64,000 bases of DNA from assembly GCA_963777485.1 (NCBI GenBank), contig CAVZQP010000001.1, forward strand, positions 372,001 through 436,000, read 5' to 3'. The notes below the pieces were generated by a model, which saw only the letters and a program-made list of their open reading frames with translations, was not told the DNA's origin and made no database searches. Below, one piece after another: positions 1 to 9,171 of this stretch. The stretch's first letter is position 1, and every line of letters starts with the position of its first letter. The DNA comes from Bog-473 sp963777485. GTDB lineage: Bacteria; Actinomycetota; Acidimicrobiia; Acidimicrobiales; RAAP-2. The translations under genes were made by a program, and so were the position numbers.

Positions 1-1
1 C

Positions 2-3000
2 GATACCGGTGCGCGGCTCGTCGTCACCCTGCCGTCCTTCGTCGAGGTGCTCGAGGAGCACGCCGTGCCCATCGTGGAGTTCGACCTCGCTGCCGAGGGC
101 GGATCGACCGAGACGCACCAGGACGCCGTCCTGGCAGGCCGCTCTCTGCCACCGGACGCGCTCGCGTACATCATGTACACGTCCGGCTCGACCGGCCGCC
201 CCAAGGGCGTGATGATCGAGCACCGACACGTTCTCCGCCGCGTCGAAGGGGCGGCTCCCGTGATGCCACGCCGGGGCGAGGCGATGCTGCAAGTCAGCCG
301 GCTCGACTTCGATGCACAGACCTGGGAGATCTGGGGGGCGCTGACGACCGGCGCACGATTGGTGATTGCGCCGCCGGAGCCCGAACCGGGACGGATCGCC
401 GCCCTCCTGGACCAGAAGGGGGTCGACGTCGCGCTGTTGTCCCCCGGTTTGTTCCGCCAGCTTGTCGAGACCAACCTCAAAGAGCTCGGACTTCCTCGAT
501 TGTTGCTGGTGGGTGGCGACGTCCTTTCGCCGGCCCACGCGCAACGGTTCGTCGAAACCCATCCGAACACACCGCTCGTGAACCTCTACGGGCCGACGGA
601 GGTCACGGTTTGCGGCTCGTTCCACCGGGTACGGGCGGGCCTCCCTCACAAGTCCGTGCCAATCGGGCGGGCGCTCGGGAACACGACGCTTTACCTGCTC
701 GATGACGCGGGCGCGCCGGTCTCGGAAGGTGAGACCGGAGAGCTGTTCATCGGCGGGTCCTGTGTGGGCCGCGGCTACCTGAACCGGCCCGAAGACACGG
801 CGCACCGCTTCGTGCCCGATGTCTTCGACTCAACTCCGGGGGCCCGGATGTACCGGACAGGCGACCGGGCCCGCCTCCGGCCGGACGGTGCGCTCGAATT
901 CCTGGGGCGAAGCGACGACCAGGTCAAGATCAGGGGCTTCCGGATCGAGCCTGCCGAGATCGAGGCGTGCGCGCGTGCGGCGCGGGGGGTCGCCGAGGTG
1001 GTCGTGGTACCGCGCGAGGACCTTCCAGGTCACCGCCGGCTGGTCGCCTACGTCGTGTTCGAAGCCGGGCAGAGGGGAGATCTCCCCGCGTTGCGGGAAC
1101 ACGTGACGGCCCGGCTGCCGGCACACATGATCCCGTCGGCGTTCGTCGGGCTGGACGAATTGCCCCGGACATCACGCGGCAAGGTCGACCGCGCCGCGCT
1201 GCCCCGGCCCTCCGACGTTGACGCGGGCCGAGAGCGGCGCCCTCCTCAGACGGCGACGGAGCGCGTGGTGGCGGAGATTTGGAAGCGAGCGCTCCAGCTC
1301 GATGAACTCGGCATGGACGAACAATTCCTCGAACTCGGTGGCGACTCGCTGCTGGCCGTCCGTGTGGTGGTGGCCGTACGCGAAGCGCTCGGTGTCGAGC
1401 TGTCACTGAGGGACGTCTTCGACGACGGCACCGTCGAGAGGCTTTCGAGCCGCATCGATCGGGGAGGAGGTACCGCGCCGCCGGGCGCACTTCCCGGCCT
1501 GCCGCCGGCGCAGCGGCACCGGCGCAGCGTTCCCGTCACCAAGACGCAGGCACAGACGTGCCTCATCTCGGAGATGGCGGAGGAGGCGCTGCCGTACCAA
1601 TTCCAGGCCTGCATCGCGTTTCACGGCCGTCTGGATGTCGAGACCCTGGTCGAAGCGCTGAACGGCGTTGTCGCACGGCACGAGCTGCTCCGCACGCGCT
1701 TCGTGCGGCGCAAGGGCGGGTGGCGTCAGATCGTCGTTCCCGAGCTGAGGGTCCCCGTGCAGGTGGTCGACGTGAGCACCGCGGATCGTCCCCCGATGGA
1801 ACTTCAGAGGATCGTCGACGAACTCGTCAGCGAACGTATCGCGATCGGGACACTGCCTCTCGTCAGATGGAGGATCGTGCGCCTAGCCGACGATCATCAC
1901 GTCTTGGTGCACGTCGAGCACCACTTGGTTCACGACGGGTGGTCGTGGAGCGTATTCCTGCGCGACCTGGCCGCAGACTATTCCGCCCGCATCGACGCCT
2001 CGATGGGGACACCCGCTCCTCTGGAGTATCAGTTTCGTGACTTCTCGAAATGGCAAGCGGGAATAGGAGCCAGTGAGGCGGGCCAGGCCCAGCTTGCCTA
2101 CTGGAAGGAGCGACTGAGGGACCAAGGGCCACGGCTGCTCCTGCCCTCGGACCGTCCGCGCCCGAGGCGCATGAGCTACCGCGGCTCACGGATCCTCTTC
2201 ACGGTGCCGGACGACCTGGCGGATCGCCTGCGTGCACAGAGCAGAGATCTCGGGGCGACGTTGTTCATGTCGATGCTCACCGCGTTCTACGTGTTGCTGC
2301 ACCGGTACTCGGACCAAGAGGACATCGTGGTGGGGAGCGGTGTGGCCAACCGGAGACTCCCGCCGTTCGAAAACCTCATCGGGATGCTGCTGAACACGGT
2401 GGCCCTGCGGGCCGACCTGGGCGGCGACCCCACCGTGGACGAGCTCCTCTTCCAGGTGCGCCAGTCGACCCTGGACGCGTTCGCCCATCAGGACCTGCCG
2501 TTCGAAGATGTGCTGGAAGCGGTTCGCCCCGTTCGTCAAGCCGGCACGGCGCCGTTGTACCAGGTCCTGTTCTCGTTCCAGGACCCGCCCGTCGTCGACC
2601 TGGACCTGCCCGGGGTCACCGTCGTGCCCGACGACACCGTGGGCAACGGCTCGGCGAAGGCGGATCTGAACGTCGTCGTCGTGAACCGCCGGGCGGACTC
2701 GGGGTCGCTGAGCATCGTGTGGGAGTACAGCACCGACCTGTTCGACGAGACCACCGCCCAGGCCATGCTCGACAGCTACCTCGAGCTGCTCAACGTGCTC
2801 TTCGGCGATCCCTCGGCCCGATTGTCGCAGGTTCCCATGCTGTCCAGGGAGCAACGCGACGTGGTCATGACGCTGGCGGGCTCGACCTCGACCTATGAAC
2901 GAGAGTCGGCGATCGCCCAGGTCTTCGAGGCACGCGTCGCGGAAGATCCGCAGGCACCTGCGCTGGCGTGGGACGGGGGCTCGGCAACCTACGACGAGCT

Positions 3001-5722
3001 CAATCGGGGGGCCAACCGTCTGGCGCACCGATTGGCCGACTTCGGCGTCGGGCCCGGGTCGAACGTGGCCGTGGCGATGGAGCGTTCCGCCGCGATGGTC
3101 GAGGTCCTCCTCGGCATCCTGAAGGCGGGCGCCGCCTACGTCGCCCTCGACACGTCGCAACCAACGTCGCGGCTGCAGGCCGTGATCGACGACGCCCGGC
3201 CTGCCGTGATCTGCACCACGTCGGCGGTCCAGACCGAGCTCCCACTGTCCGACACCCCTGTCTTCGTGGTGGACGCAGAGGCTCTCCACACCCAGCCCGA
3301 GACGAAGCCGCCCTCCAGCGTCGCCGCCTCCGATCCGGCCTACGTCGCCTACACATCGGGTACCAGCGGCGTGCCGAAGGGAGTTGCCGTGCCACAGCGC
3401 GCCGTCATCCGGCTCGTGCGCGGTACCGACTACGCAAATTTCGACCGCTCGGAGACCTTCCTCCTGTTCGCTCCGGTCGCCTTCGACGCGTCGACGTTCG
3501 AGATCTGGGGGCCGTTGTTGAACGGCGCACGACTGGCCATCGCCCCACGCGGGCCGGTCGGGCCCGACGAGCTTGCCCAGGTGGTCGATCGATTGGGCGT
3601 GACGACCCTCTGGCTGACGGCAGGTTTGTTCCACCAGGTCGTGGAGCACGCGCCCGCCACGTTCAGCCGGCTGCGCCAACTGTTGGCGGGCGGAGACGTG
3701 CTGGCGCCGGAGGCCGTCGCGGGCACTCTGAGGGTGCTTCCCGCAGGCGCGGTTCTGGTGAACGGCTACGGCCCCACGGAAGGGACCACGTTCACCTGCT
3801 GTCATCGCATGGAGGCGGGATCCCCGGTCGAGGGCGCGGTACCCATCGGCAAGCCCATTGCGAACACGCGCGTGTACATCACCGACCGCGGCGGTGCCCT
3901 GGTGCCGCGGGGCGTTCCGGGAGAACTGGTGATCGGCGGCGATGGGCTGGCGCTCGGCTATCTCGGCGACCCCGCGCTGACGGCGACCCGTTTCGTCCCC
4001 GATCGCTTCGGACCGGACCCCGGAGGCCGTCTGTACCGGTCCGGCGACCGGGCGCGGTGGCGGCCGGACGGGACGATCGAGTTCTTGGGAAGAATCGACC
4101 GCCAGGTCAAGGTGCGGGGTTTCCGCATCGAGCCCGAGGCGGTCGAGCGGGCCCTGGTGGAGCACCCGGCCGTCCGAGAGGCGCTGGTGGTGCCCCAGGA
4201 CGTACCCGACGGCCGGAGGTTGCTCGCCTACGTGACGCCGTCGCTCGACGGCGACACCGCGGCACACGTCCGCGAGGAGCTTCGCCAGCGGCTCGCGCCG
4301 TACGAGCTTCCCTCGGTCATCATCTCTCTCGACACCCTTCCGTTGAGCGCGAACGGGAAACTGGAGCAGAACGCGCTGCCGCCGGCGCCTTCGGACCCGT
4401 CGTCGACACGAGTCGGCGCTCCGGCGACCGCCGACGCGCTGGAGCAGCAACTGCTGGAGACATGGCGAGAGGTCCTCGGGGTGCCGGCACTGGGTCCGGA
4501 GGACGATTTTTTCGATTCGGGCGGGCACTCCCTCCTGGCCGTGAGTCTCTTTGCTCGCATTGAGCAAGACACCGGGGTGCGACTCCCGCTCTCCACGATC
4601 TTCGAGGCGCCGACGGTGCGCGAGCTCGAGAAGGTTCTGCGGTCCAACGGCTGGGACGTTCCGGGCCGGCCCCTTGCCTCCCTCACGGTCACCGGATCGA
4701 GGGCCCCGCTCTTCTTCGTCACCGCGGGAGACGGCAACAGCGTCGGTTTCGGCGCTCTGGCCCGGCGACTCGGACCCGACCAGCCGTTCTACGCCCTCCA
4801 GCCGCGGGGAATGGACGGCCGGCGCGTCATCGATGTCGGGGTCACGAAGCTCGCTCGGCGCTACGTGAGAGACATCCGAGGCATCCAGGCCCACGGGCCG
4901 TACATCTTGGGGGGCCGATGCTTCGGCACCCTCGTGGCATTCGAGATGACGCGCATCCTCGAAGCGGCGGGCGAGCGCGTGTCGCTGCTCATCGCCCTCG
5001 ATTCGGTGGGACCGCTCTGGAGGCCACGCGAGCTTGCCAACGGGATGGTCTTCGACGAAGTCATGAACCTGGCCTGCTATCTGAATGCCGATGCGCCCTC
5101 ACGGGCCGACATCTTCTCCGACCCGGGCGTGTCCGACGCCTTCGTCGCCTGGCTTCGGGAGCCGGTCGAGGTGCGCGGCCCGTCCGCCGTGAACCGCTAC
5201 GTGCACACCGCCTACCGGGCTCGTCCGGACCTCCAGGCCGCCTACCCGCTCGGAGGCGGCCAGCACGCCGGCTTGCTGCACTGGGCCTGGGTGGGGGGCA
5301 GATCGGAGATGGGGCTGAATCCGGCCCTACTGCCCGACCCGAGCCCCGAAGCCCGCAGTGCGCCACAGAGTCGCGACCCGCGGTATCGAACCCGGGCGCA
5401 GCGGCTGCGGGCCCGTGGCGCGGATTGGCTCGACGTCGCCACCCGGGGCCGGGTGCCGGCGCTGGCCACCCGCCGCCAGGACCGGCTCCTCGAGCTCGCC
5501 GCCCGAATGGTCCTCGAGTACCGCGCCGGGCGGTGCCACGCGCGGGTCGCCTTGATCCGCTCGGAGGAGTATCGCAACGACGCGCAGGTCGCGCGGTGGT
5601 ACGGGCTGGTGACCGGAGGAATCGAGGAGCACTACGTCCTGGGCTCCCATCAGTCGATGATGCGCGAGCCCGACGTCGCTTCGCTCGCCCGGTGCGTGGA
5701 GGAACTGGTCGCCGGTGCGTAG
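2..5722 (+). CDS. Nonribosomal peptide synthetase, A-PCP-C-A-PCP-TE, 5' truncated by window edge
   Basis: The reading frame is open from the first bases, so the true start lies upstream. Domains by nucleotide: partial adenylation domain A1 (TSGSTGRPKG near 180, YGPTE near 590, last core GKVD near 1180); carrier PCP1 (GGDSL, Ser near 1345); condensation domain with intact HHLVHDG near 1920; A2 (TSGTSGVPKG near 3355, YGPTE near 3770); PCP2 (GGHSL near 4525); and a terminal thioesterase from about 4690. Hand-aligned specificity pockets are DAWLLGLVCK for A1, close to hydroxyphenylglycine codes, and DAFWLGGTFK for A2, one residue from a valine code. The thioesterase nucleophile is Cys (GGRCFG, codon 4919-4921), with Asp (5000-5002) and His (5648-5650). 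Both visible modules look active and no epimerase is seen. The stop overlaps the start of the next gene by 8 nt, suggesting coupled translation. Product chemistry is inferred. Confidence 0.95.
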   Translation, partial: DTGARLVVTLPSFVEVLEEHAVPIVEFDLAAEGGSTETHQDAVLAGRSLPPDALAYIMYTSGSTGRPKGVMIEHRHVLRRVEGAAPVMPRRGEAMLQVSRLDFDAQTWEIWGALTTGARLVIAPPEPEPGRIAALLDQKGVDVALLSPGLFRQLVETNLKELGLPRLLLVGGDVLSPAHAQRFVETHPNTPLVNLYGPTEVTVCGSFHRVRAGLPHKSVPIGRALGNTTLYLLDDAGAPVSEGETGELFIGGSCVGRGYLNRPEDTAHRFVPDVFDSTPGARMYRTGDRARLRPDGALEFLGRSDDQVKIRGFRIEPAEIEACARAARGVAEVVVVPREDLPGHRRLVAYVVFEAGQRGDLPALREHVTARLPAHMIPSAFVGLDELPRTSRGKVDRAALPRPSDVDAGRERRPPQTATERVVAEIWKRALQLDELGMDEQFLELGGDSLLAVRVVVAVREALGVELSLRDVFDDGTVERLSSRIDRGGGTAPPGALPGLPPAQRHRRSVPVTKTQAQTCLISEMAEEALPYQFQACIAFHGRLDVETLVEALNGVVARHELLRTRFVRRKGGWRQIVVPELRVPVQVVDVSTADRPPMELQRIVDELVSERIAIGTLPLVRWRIVRLADDHHVLVHVEHHLVHDGWSWSVFLRDLAADYSARIDASMGTPAPLEYQFRDFSKWQAGIGASEAGQAQLAYWKERLRDQGPRLLLPSDRPRPRRMSYRGSRILFTVPDDLADRLRAQSRDLGATLFMSMLTAFYVLLHRYSDQEDIVVGSGVANRRLPPFENLIGMLLNTVALRADLGGDPTVDELLFQVRQSTLDAFAHQDLPFEDVLEAVRPVRQAGTAPLYQVLFSFQDPPVVDLDLPGVTVVPDDTVGNGSAKADLNVVVVNRRADSGSLSIVWEYSTDLFDETTAQAMLDSYLELLNVLFGDPSARLSQVPMLSREQRDVVMTLAGSTSTYERESAIAQVFEARVAEDPQAPALAWDGGSATYDELNRGANRLAHRLADFGVGPGSNVAVAMERSAAMVEVLLGILKAGAAYVALDTSQPTSRLQAVIDDARPAVICTTSAVQTELPLSDTPVFVVDAEALHTQPETKPPSSVAASDPAYVAYTSGTSGVPKGVAVPQRAVIRLVRGTDYANFDRSETFLLFAPVAFDASTFEIWGPLLNGARLAIAPRGPVGPDELAQVVDRLGVTTLWLTAGLFHQVVEHAPATFSRLRQLLAGGDVLAPEAVAGTLRVLPAGAVLVNGYGPTEGTTFTCCHRMEAGSPVEGAVPIGKPIANTRVYITDRGGALVPRGVPGELVIGGDGLALGYLGDPALTATRFVPDRFGPDPGGRLYRSGDRARWRPDGTIEFLGRIDRQVKVRGFRIEPEAVERALVEHPAVREALVVPQDVPDGRRLLAYVTPSLDGDTAAHVREELRQRLAPYELPSVIISLDTLPLSANGKLEQNALPPAPSDPSSTRVGAPATADALEQQLLETWREVLGVPALGPEDDFFDSGGHSLLAVSLFARIEQDTGVRLPLSTIFEAPTVRELEKVLRSNGWDVPGRPLASLTVTGSRAPLFFVTAGDGNSVGFGALARRLGPDQPFYALQPRGMDGRRVIDVGVTKLARRYVRDIRGIQAHGPYILGGRCFGTLVAFEMTRILEAAGERVSLLIALDSVGPLWRPRELANGMVFDEVMNLACYLNADAPSRADIFSDPGVSDAFVAWLREPVEVRGPSAVNRYVHTAYRARPDLQAAYPLGGGQHAGLLHWAWVGGRSEMGLNPALLPDPSPEARSAPQSRDPRYRTRAQRLRARGADWLDVATRGRVPALATRRQDRLLELAARMVLEYRAGRCHARVALIRSEEYRNDAQVARWYGLVTGGIEEHYVLGSHQSMMREPDVASLARCVEELVAGA

Positions 5723-6396
5723 CGCGGTACGAACGCCGTGGGACGGGTCGCACCTCGGCACCGATCTCCCGCTCGGCGAGGTGCACGTCTGGCGTGGCCA
5801 CGCCAGAACGCTGGTCCGGAAACGGTGGCGTGCTGTCATCCGAAGAGGGTGCCCGGGCCTCCCGGTTCCGGTTCGACCTGGACCGGCGGCGCTGGGTGGC
5901 GGCGCGCGTGCTCCTGCGCAACGTCCTGGCCCACTATCTGGGGGTGGAACCGGCCGCGTTGGAGCTCGGCGCAACCGAGGACGGGAGGCCGGTGGTCCGG
6001 TGGCCGCACGACTCAGCCTGGTTCTGCTTCAGCGTCTCCCATGCCGGGGAGGTGGCCCTCGTCGCCGTCGCCAGGGGCCAGCGGGTCGGAGTCGACGTCG
6101 AGGAAGTCCGGTCCGGTCTCGACGTCGTGGCGGTGGCCCGACGCGCCCTTGGCGAGGAGGAGGCGAGCGAGTTGGCCCGTGAGTCAGAACCCCGCCGCAC
6201 GCAGAGGTTCTTCGCCATGTGGACCAAAGAGGAGGCGCGCGGGAAGTGTCGAGGCACCGGCCTCATCGAGCCGGATGACGAGCGCCGTCGTGGTCACTGT
6301 GACATCGCCGAGCTCCCCATCGGAGGCGGCTACGCCGCCGCGTTGGCCGTCAGCGACCGCCTCGACGACGTCAGGTGTTGCCAGATCGACGTGTGA
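5715..6396 (+). CDS. Sfp-type 4'-phosphopantetheinyl transferase, probable frameshift near the 5' end
   Basis: This enzyme would transfer phosphopantetheine from CoA to the carrier-domain serines of the synthetase upstream. The main body, read from about 5797, shows the family signatures: RFRFDLDRRRW-VAAR, FSVSHAG, the Mg-binding GVDVEEV (Asp and Glu ligands) and WTKEEARGK. The expected N-terminus, PLGEVHVWR, is encoded in a different frame starting at GTG 5715, which overlaps the synthetase stop. Going from that frame to the body needs one base to be skipped around 5791-5800. Either the gene carries a one-base insertion or the sequence has an error there. An in-frame GTG at 5794 could give a shortened 200-residue protein lacking the first strand. 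The next gene starts 10 nt after the stop. Confidence 0.85.
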
Positions 6397-6406
6397 GAAT
6401 GCGGAC

Positions 6407-7477
6407 ATGAGCGTCCTCGGCTTCAGTCACCTGCAATTCTGGGTCCGGGACGCTCGTGCAACGGCAATGTTCTTGCAAGCACGGTTCGGCTTTTCCGTCG
6501 CCGCACTCGACGAGGAGATCGGGACGGGCTCGGTGTCGCACGCGTATGAGCTCCGTCAAGGTGAGATCGTGTTCATCGTCACGGAGTCCAAGGCGGACCC
6601 GTCAGACGTGTCCGACTTCGTGGGTCGCCACGGCGATGGTGTGCGTGATCTGGCTCTGCTGGTCGACGACGCAGCCGCGGTCAGCGAACACGCGATGGCG
6701 GTGGGGGCCGAGGCAGTGCCGTCACGTAACGGGGGATCGGACCGTATGATCAAGGGCTTCGGCGACACCGTGCACAGCCTCGTTGAGAGAAACGGCTCGG
6801 CTACGCCGGCGACTCCGAAGTCAGAACTTAGCGGCGACGCTCAGCACCCGGGAGCGCCCAGCGTCAATCTGCTCTCGATCGATCATTGTGCAGTGAGCGT
6901 GGAGGCGGGTGAGCGGGAGAGGTGGGCTCGCTTCTACGAAGAGGCGCTCGGAATGACCAAGGTCCTAGGCGACCGGAGGGTCGAGGTCGATGGTTCCGCG
7001 TTCACGATGAGCACGGTGCAGGTGCCGGAGGGGGACGCAGCCCTCGTCTTGGCCGAGCCGACGACCTCGTCGCGCAAGAGCCAGATCGCCGATTATCTCG
7101 ACCACTTCCAGGGACCCGGCGTGCATCACATCGCGCTCTCCACCGATGACATCGTCCAGACCGTCACGGCGTTGCGTGCCCGCGGCATGCAGATGCTCGA
7201 TGCACCCGCGTCCTACCTGGAAACCGGGGACGCCCGATTGGACGGGATCGACCTGGGGACCGATTGGCGCGAGCTGGCCCGGCTAGGGATTCTCGTCGAC
7301 GCAGACGAGGACGGCTATCTCCTGCAGGCGTTCACCCCCCCGATCGGCGATCGTCCCACGACGTGCTTTGAGATCATCCAGCGCGAGGGCACTCGGGGGT
7401 TCGGCGCGCACAACGTCCGCGACCTCTACGCGCAGGTAGTGCGGGAGCAGGAGCGTCGCGACCTCGATCGGGCCTGA
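6407..7477 (+). CDS. 4-hydroxymandelate synthase / 4-hydroxyphenylpyruvate dioxygenase family enzyme
   Basis: This is a 356-residue two-lobed Fe(II) dioxygenase of the vicinal-oxygen-chelate fold, the usual length for the family. The three metal ligands are visible: His160 in IDHCAV, His241 in GVHHIAL and Glu322 in CFEIIQRE, followed by the GFG loop. HPPD makes homogentisate from hydroxyphenylpyruvate; its paralogue HmaS makes 4-hydroxymandelate, the first step to 4-hydroxyphenylglycine. Two deviations from typical HPPD point to the HmaS side: the segment after the first His reads AVSVEAGE rather than the HPPD-like GN, and GFGAHNV stands where HPPD has GFGxGNF. The position 10 nt after the PPTase in a peptide-synthetase operon supports the same reading. 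Plain tyrosine catabolism by HPPD is the alternative. Confidence 0.8.
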   Translation: MSVLGFSHLQFWVRDARATAMFLQARFGFSVAALDEEIGTGSVSHAYELRQGEIVFIVTESKADPSDVSDFVGRHGDGVRDLALLVDDAAAVSEHAMAVGAEAVPSRNGGSDRMIKGFGDTVHSLVERNGSATPATPKSELSGDAQHPGAPSVNLLSIDHCAVSVEAGERERWARFYEEALGMTKVLGDRRVEVDGSAFTMSTVQVPEGDAALVLAEPTTSSRKSQIADYLDHFQGPGVHHIALSTDDIVQTVTALRARGMQMLDAPASYLETGDARLDGIDLGTDWRELARLGILVDADEDGYLLQAFTPPIGDRPTTCFEIIQREGTRGFGAHNVRDLYAQVVREQERRDLDRA

Positions 7478-7698
7478 GCCTTGTCGGGCGAGCCGTCCCG
7501 GCGTGCGTTCAATAGGGCACGCCACCTCGCCACCTCGGCGCGGAGGCACAGGACATCGTCCTGCAGGCCGATGCCTCCCAGGGTTCGTTGTCGGAATCCA
7601 TGTCGCTCCTCGGTGACGGGCCGGTTCTCCATCAGATGACTTGCACAACGACGCCGCGGGGAGGAGCTGGTCGCCGCAGCGGCGCTCCGGCGTAATCG

Positions 7699-8250
7699 CT
7701 ACAGCCGGAACTCGCCTGCTCGGAGCCGGCGGTCGATATCCGCGGCGATCACGTTGGGCGGGCGACCGTCCGAGTCCACGAGGTGACGCTCCTCCATGCC
7801 GTGGCGCTCGAATTGCGACCACAGGTCGCCGACGACGCTGGCGTCGGCAAGGGCGCCGACATGCTCCGGTTCGGAACGGCGGTCCCGCACGCGCTGCTGG
7901 ACGACACCGATCGGCGCGCGCAGCACCGCGTAGTCGAGCTCGATGCCGTGCGGAACGCAGGCCTCGGCGAAGATGTCGAGCATGAAGGGGTACAGGATGC
8001 CCTCGGCCACGGTGAAGTAACCACCATCGGCGAAGGCCACCACCGCCTGGGCGGCGGCGCGCAGGATGATGCGGTTCTGGGTGTGGGATTCCTCGCGCCA
8101 GGGTTCGATGAAACCCCGGCGCACCTTTGCGAAGAACCAATCGAGGTCGAGGCAGGCCGCCAGCTCGTGGCAGTCGGCGACGAGCGGCGCGATGGTGGTC
8201 TTGCCGCAGCCGGGCGAACCGCTCAGGAGCAGCACGGAGGCCTTGGGCAT
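7699..8250 (-). CDS. P-loop kinase, AAA / chloramphenicol-phosphotransferase-like
   Basis: A 183-residue soluble protein with an N-terminal Walker A motif, GSPGCGKTT, at about residues 10-18. An acidic LDLDWFF follows the second strand, as in small-molecule kinases of the chloramphenicol phosphotransferase and shikimate kinase type. The middle part (AEGILYPFM) and an Arg-rich stretch (RVRDRR) fit the lid region of such kinases. The substrate is unknown. It begins 27 nt after the methyltransferase stop and is probably the third gene of the JmjC-methyltransferase operon. It could phosphorylate the peptide product as self-protection, but that is speculation from position only. It converges on the hydroxymandelate-synthase-like gene across about 220 bp with no clear gene. 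Confidence 0.75.
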   Translation of the reverse strand: MPKASVLLLSGSPGCGKTTIAPLVADCHELAACLDLDWFFAKVRRGFIEPWREESHTQNRIILRAAAQAVVAFADGGYFTVAEGILYPFMLDIFAEACVPHGIELDYAVLRAPIGVVQQRVRDRRSEPEHVGALADASVVGDLWSQFERHGMEERHLVDSDGRPPNVIAADIDRRLRAGEFRL

Positions 8251-8277
8251 CCACGCATCATCGCGTGGACCGGAGGG

Positions 8278-9171
8278 CTATGCGGTCCGCTGCATCAGCG
8301 AGGACACGAACAGAAACGGCCGGTCGTTGTCGTCGGGAACGAGCTCGATCGATCGAAACGTGAAACGGTCGGAGAAGATCTCACTGAGCTCGTCTGTCGT
8401 GAAGCCCGTCCCCATCTCGACCAGGACACCCATGAGGAATCCGAGCAGGATGCCGACGAACCCGCACAGACAGTCGAGGAGCATCGTCGGCCGCGCCCCC
8501 ACGTGGTGGCAGATCAGATGGAAGTACCCCTCGTCGACGAGCCGGTCCGCAACCAGGTTCTTGTAGGCCTCGAAGGAGAAAACTTGGAGATGATGGAGCA
8601 TGGCCCGGTCGAAGATGAAGTCGTATTTCTCCGACGCCGGCACAACCTCGAAGACGTCCCCTTCGAGGAAGTTGATCTCGACCCCCGCTGCTCGCCGCTT
8701 GCCCTCCGCCATCTTCAGGGCCGTCGGCGAGACGTCGATCGCCGTCACCTCGCACCCACGCGAGGCCATGAACACCGCGTTGACCCCGTCGCCGCAGCCC
8801 AGCTCCAGCACCCGCCGAGGCCGGAAGTCCGGACGTTCGAACAGGTCGACCAGGGCGCGCACCGGCCGGTCGCTCTCCCACTGGAGCGGACCGACCAGAC
8901 CCTCGGCCCGGGGTGCATAGACCGCCTCCCACTTCCCGGCCTTCTCTCCCAGCAGCGCCAGCACGGGCCGCCCGGCAGCAGTCGTGGCGACACGCTGGTG
9001 AAATGCGCCCAACTCCTTTGCGGTCACGCTCCTGACCTCGCGATCGCCGAATTCCAGCGCCAGCTCCTCGAGGTACGGCGCGACGCGTGTGATGCGCTCG
9101 ACGGAGTTGGTATCGCCGTAGGCGACGAGGAGTTCGACCAGCTGGGCTGTGGTGAAGCTCGCGGGCGTCAT
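8278..9171 (-). CDS. Class I SAM-dependent methyltransferase with N-terminal extension
   Basis: A 297-residue protein. An N-terminal domain of about 110 residues precedes a Rossmann methyltransferase with motif I VLELGCGDG, the acidic strand end AIDVS, and motif II-like YDFIFDRAMLHHL. The C-terminal part contains a hydrophobic run (GFVGILLGFLMGVL) that may bury substrate or touch membrane. The chosen ATG at 9171 overlaps the TGA of the JmjC gene as ATGA, typical of coupled translation; a second in-frame ATG lies two codons upstream. Pairing with a JmjC oxygenase suggests sequential hydroxylation and methylation of one substrate, perhaps the nonribosomal peptide or a carrier-bound residue. That role is inferred. 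Confidence 0.85.
   Translation of the reverse strand: MTPASFTTAQLVELLVAYGDTNSVERITRVAPYLEELALEFGDREVRSVTAKELGAFHQRVATTAAGRPVLALLGEKAGKWEAVYAPRAEGLVGPLQWESDRPVRALVDLFERPDFRPRRVLELGCGDGVNAVFMASRGCEVTAIDVSPTALKMAEGKRRAAGVEINFLEGDVFEVVPASEKYDFIFDRAMLHHLQVFSFEAYKNLVADRLVDEGYFHLICHHVGARPTMLLDCLCGFVGILLGFLMGVLVEMGTGFTTDELSEIFSDRFTFRSIELVPDDNDRPFLFVSSLMQRTA

Noticed and set aside
2186..4894. 902-residue open frame antisense to the peptide synthetase
   Set aside because: High-GC antisense shadow with low-complexity, His/Arg/Gly-rich sequence and no motif; the synthetase on the plus strand accounts for the region.
7426..7632. 68-residue minus-strand frame in the convergent gap
   Set aside because: Overlaps the end of the hydroxymandelate-synthase-like gene by about 50 nt, with no ribosome site or motif. 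It ends in an Arg/Ser-rich tail that looks non-coding.
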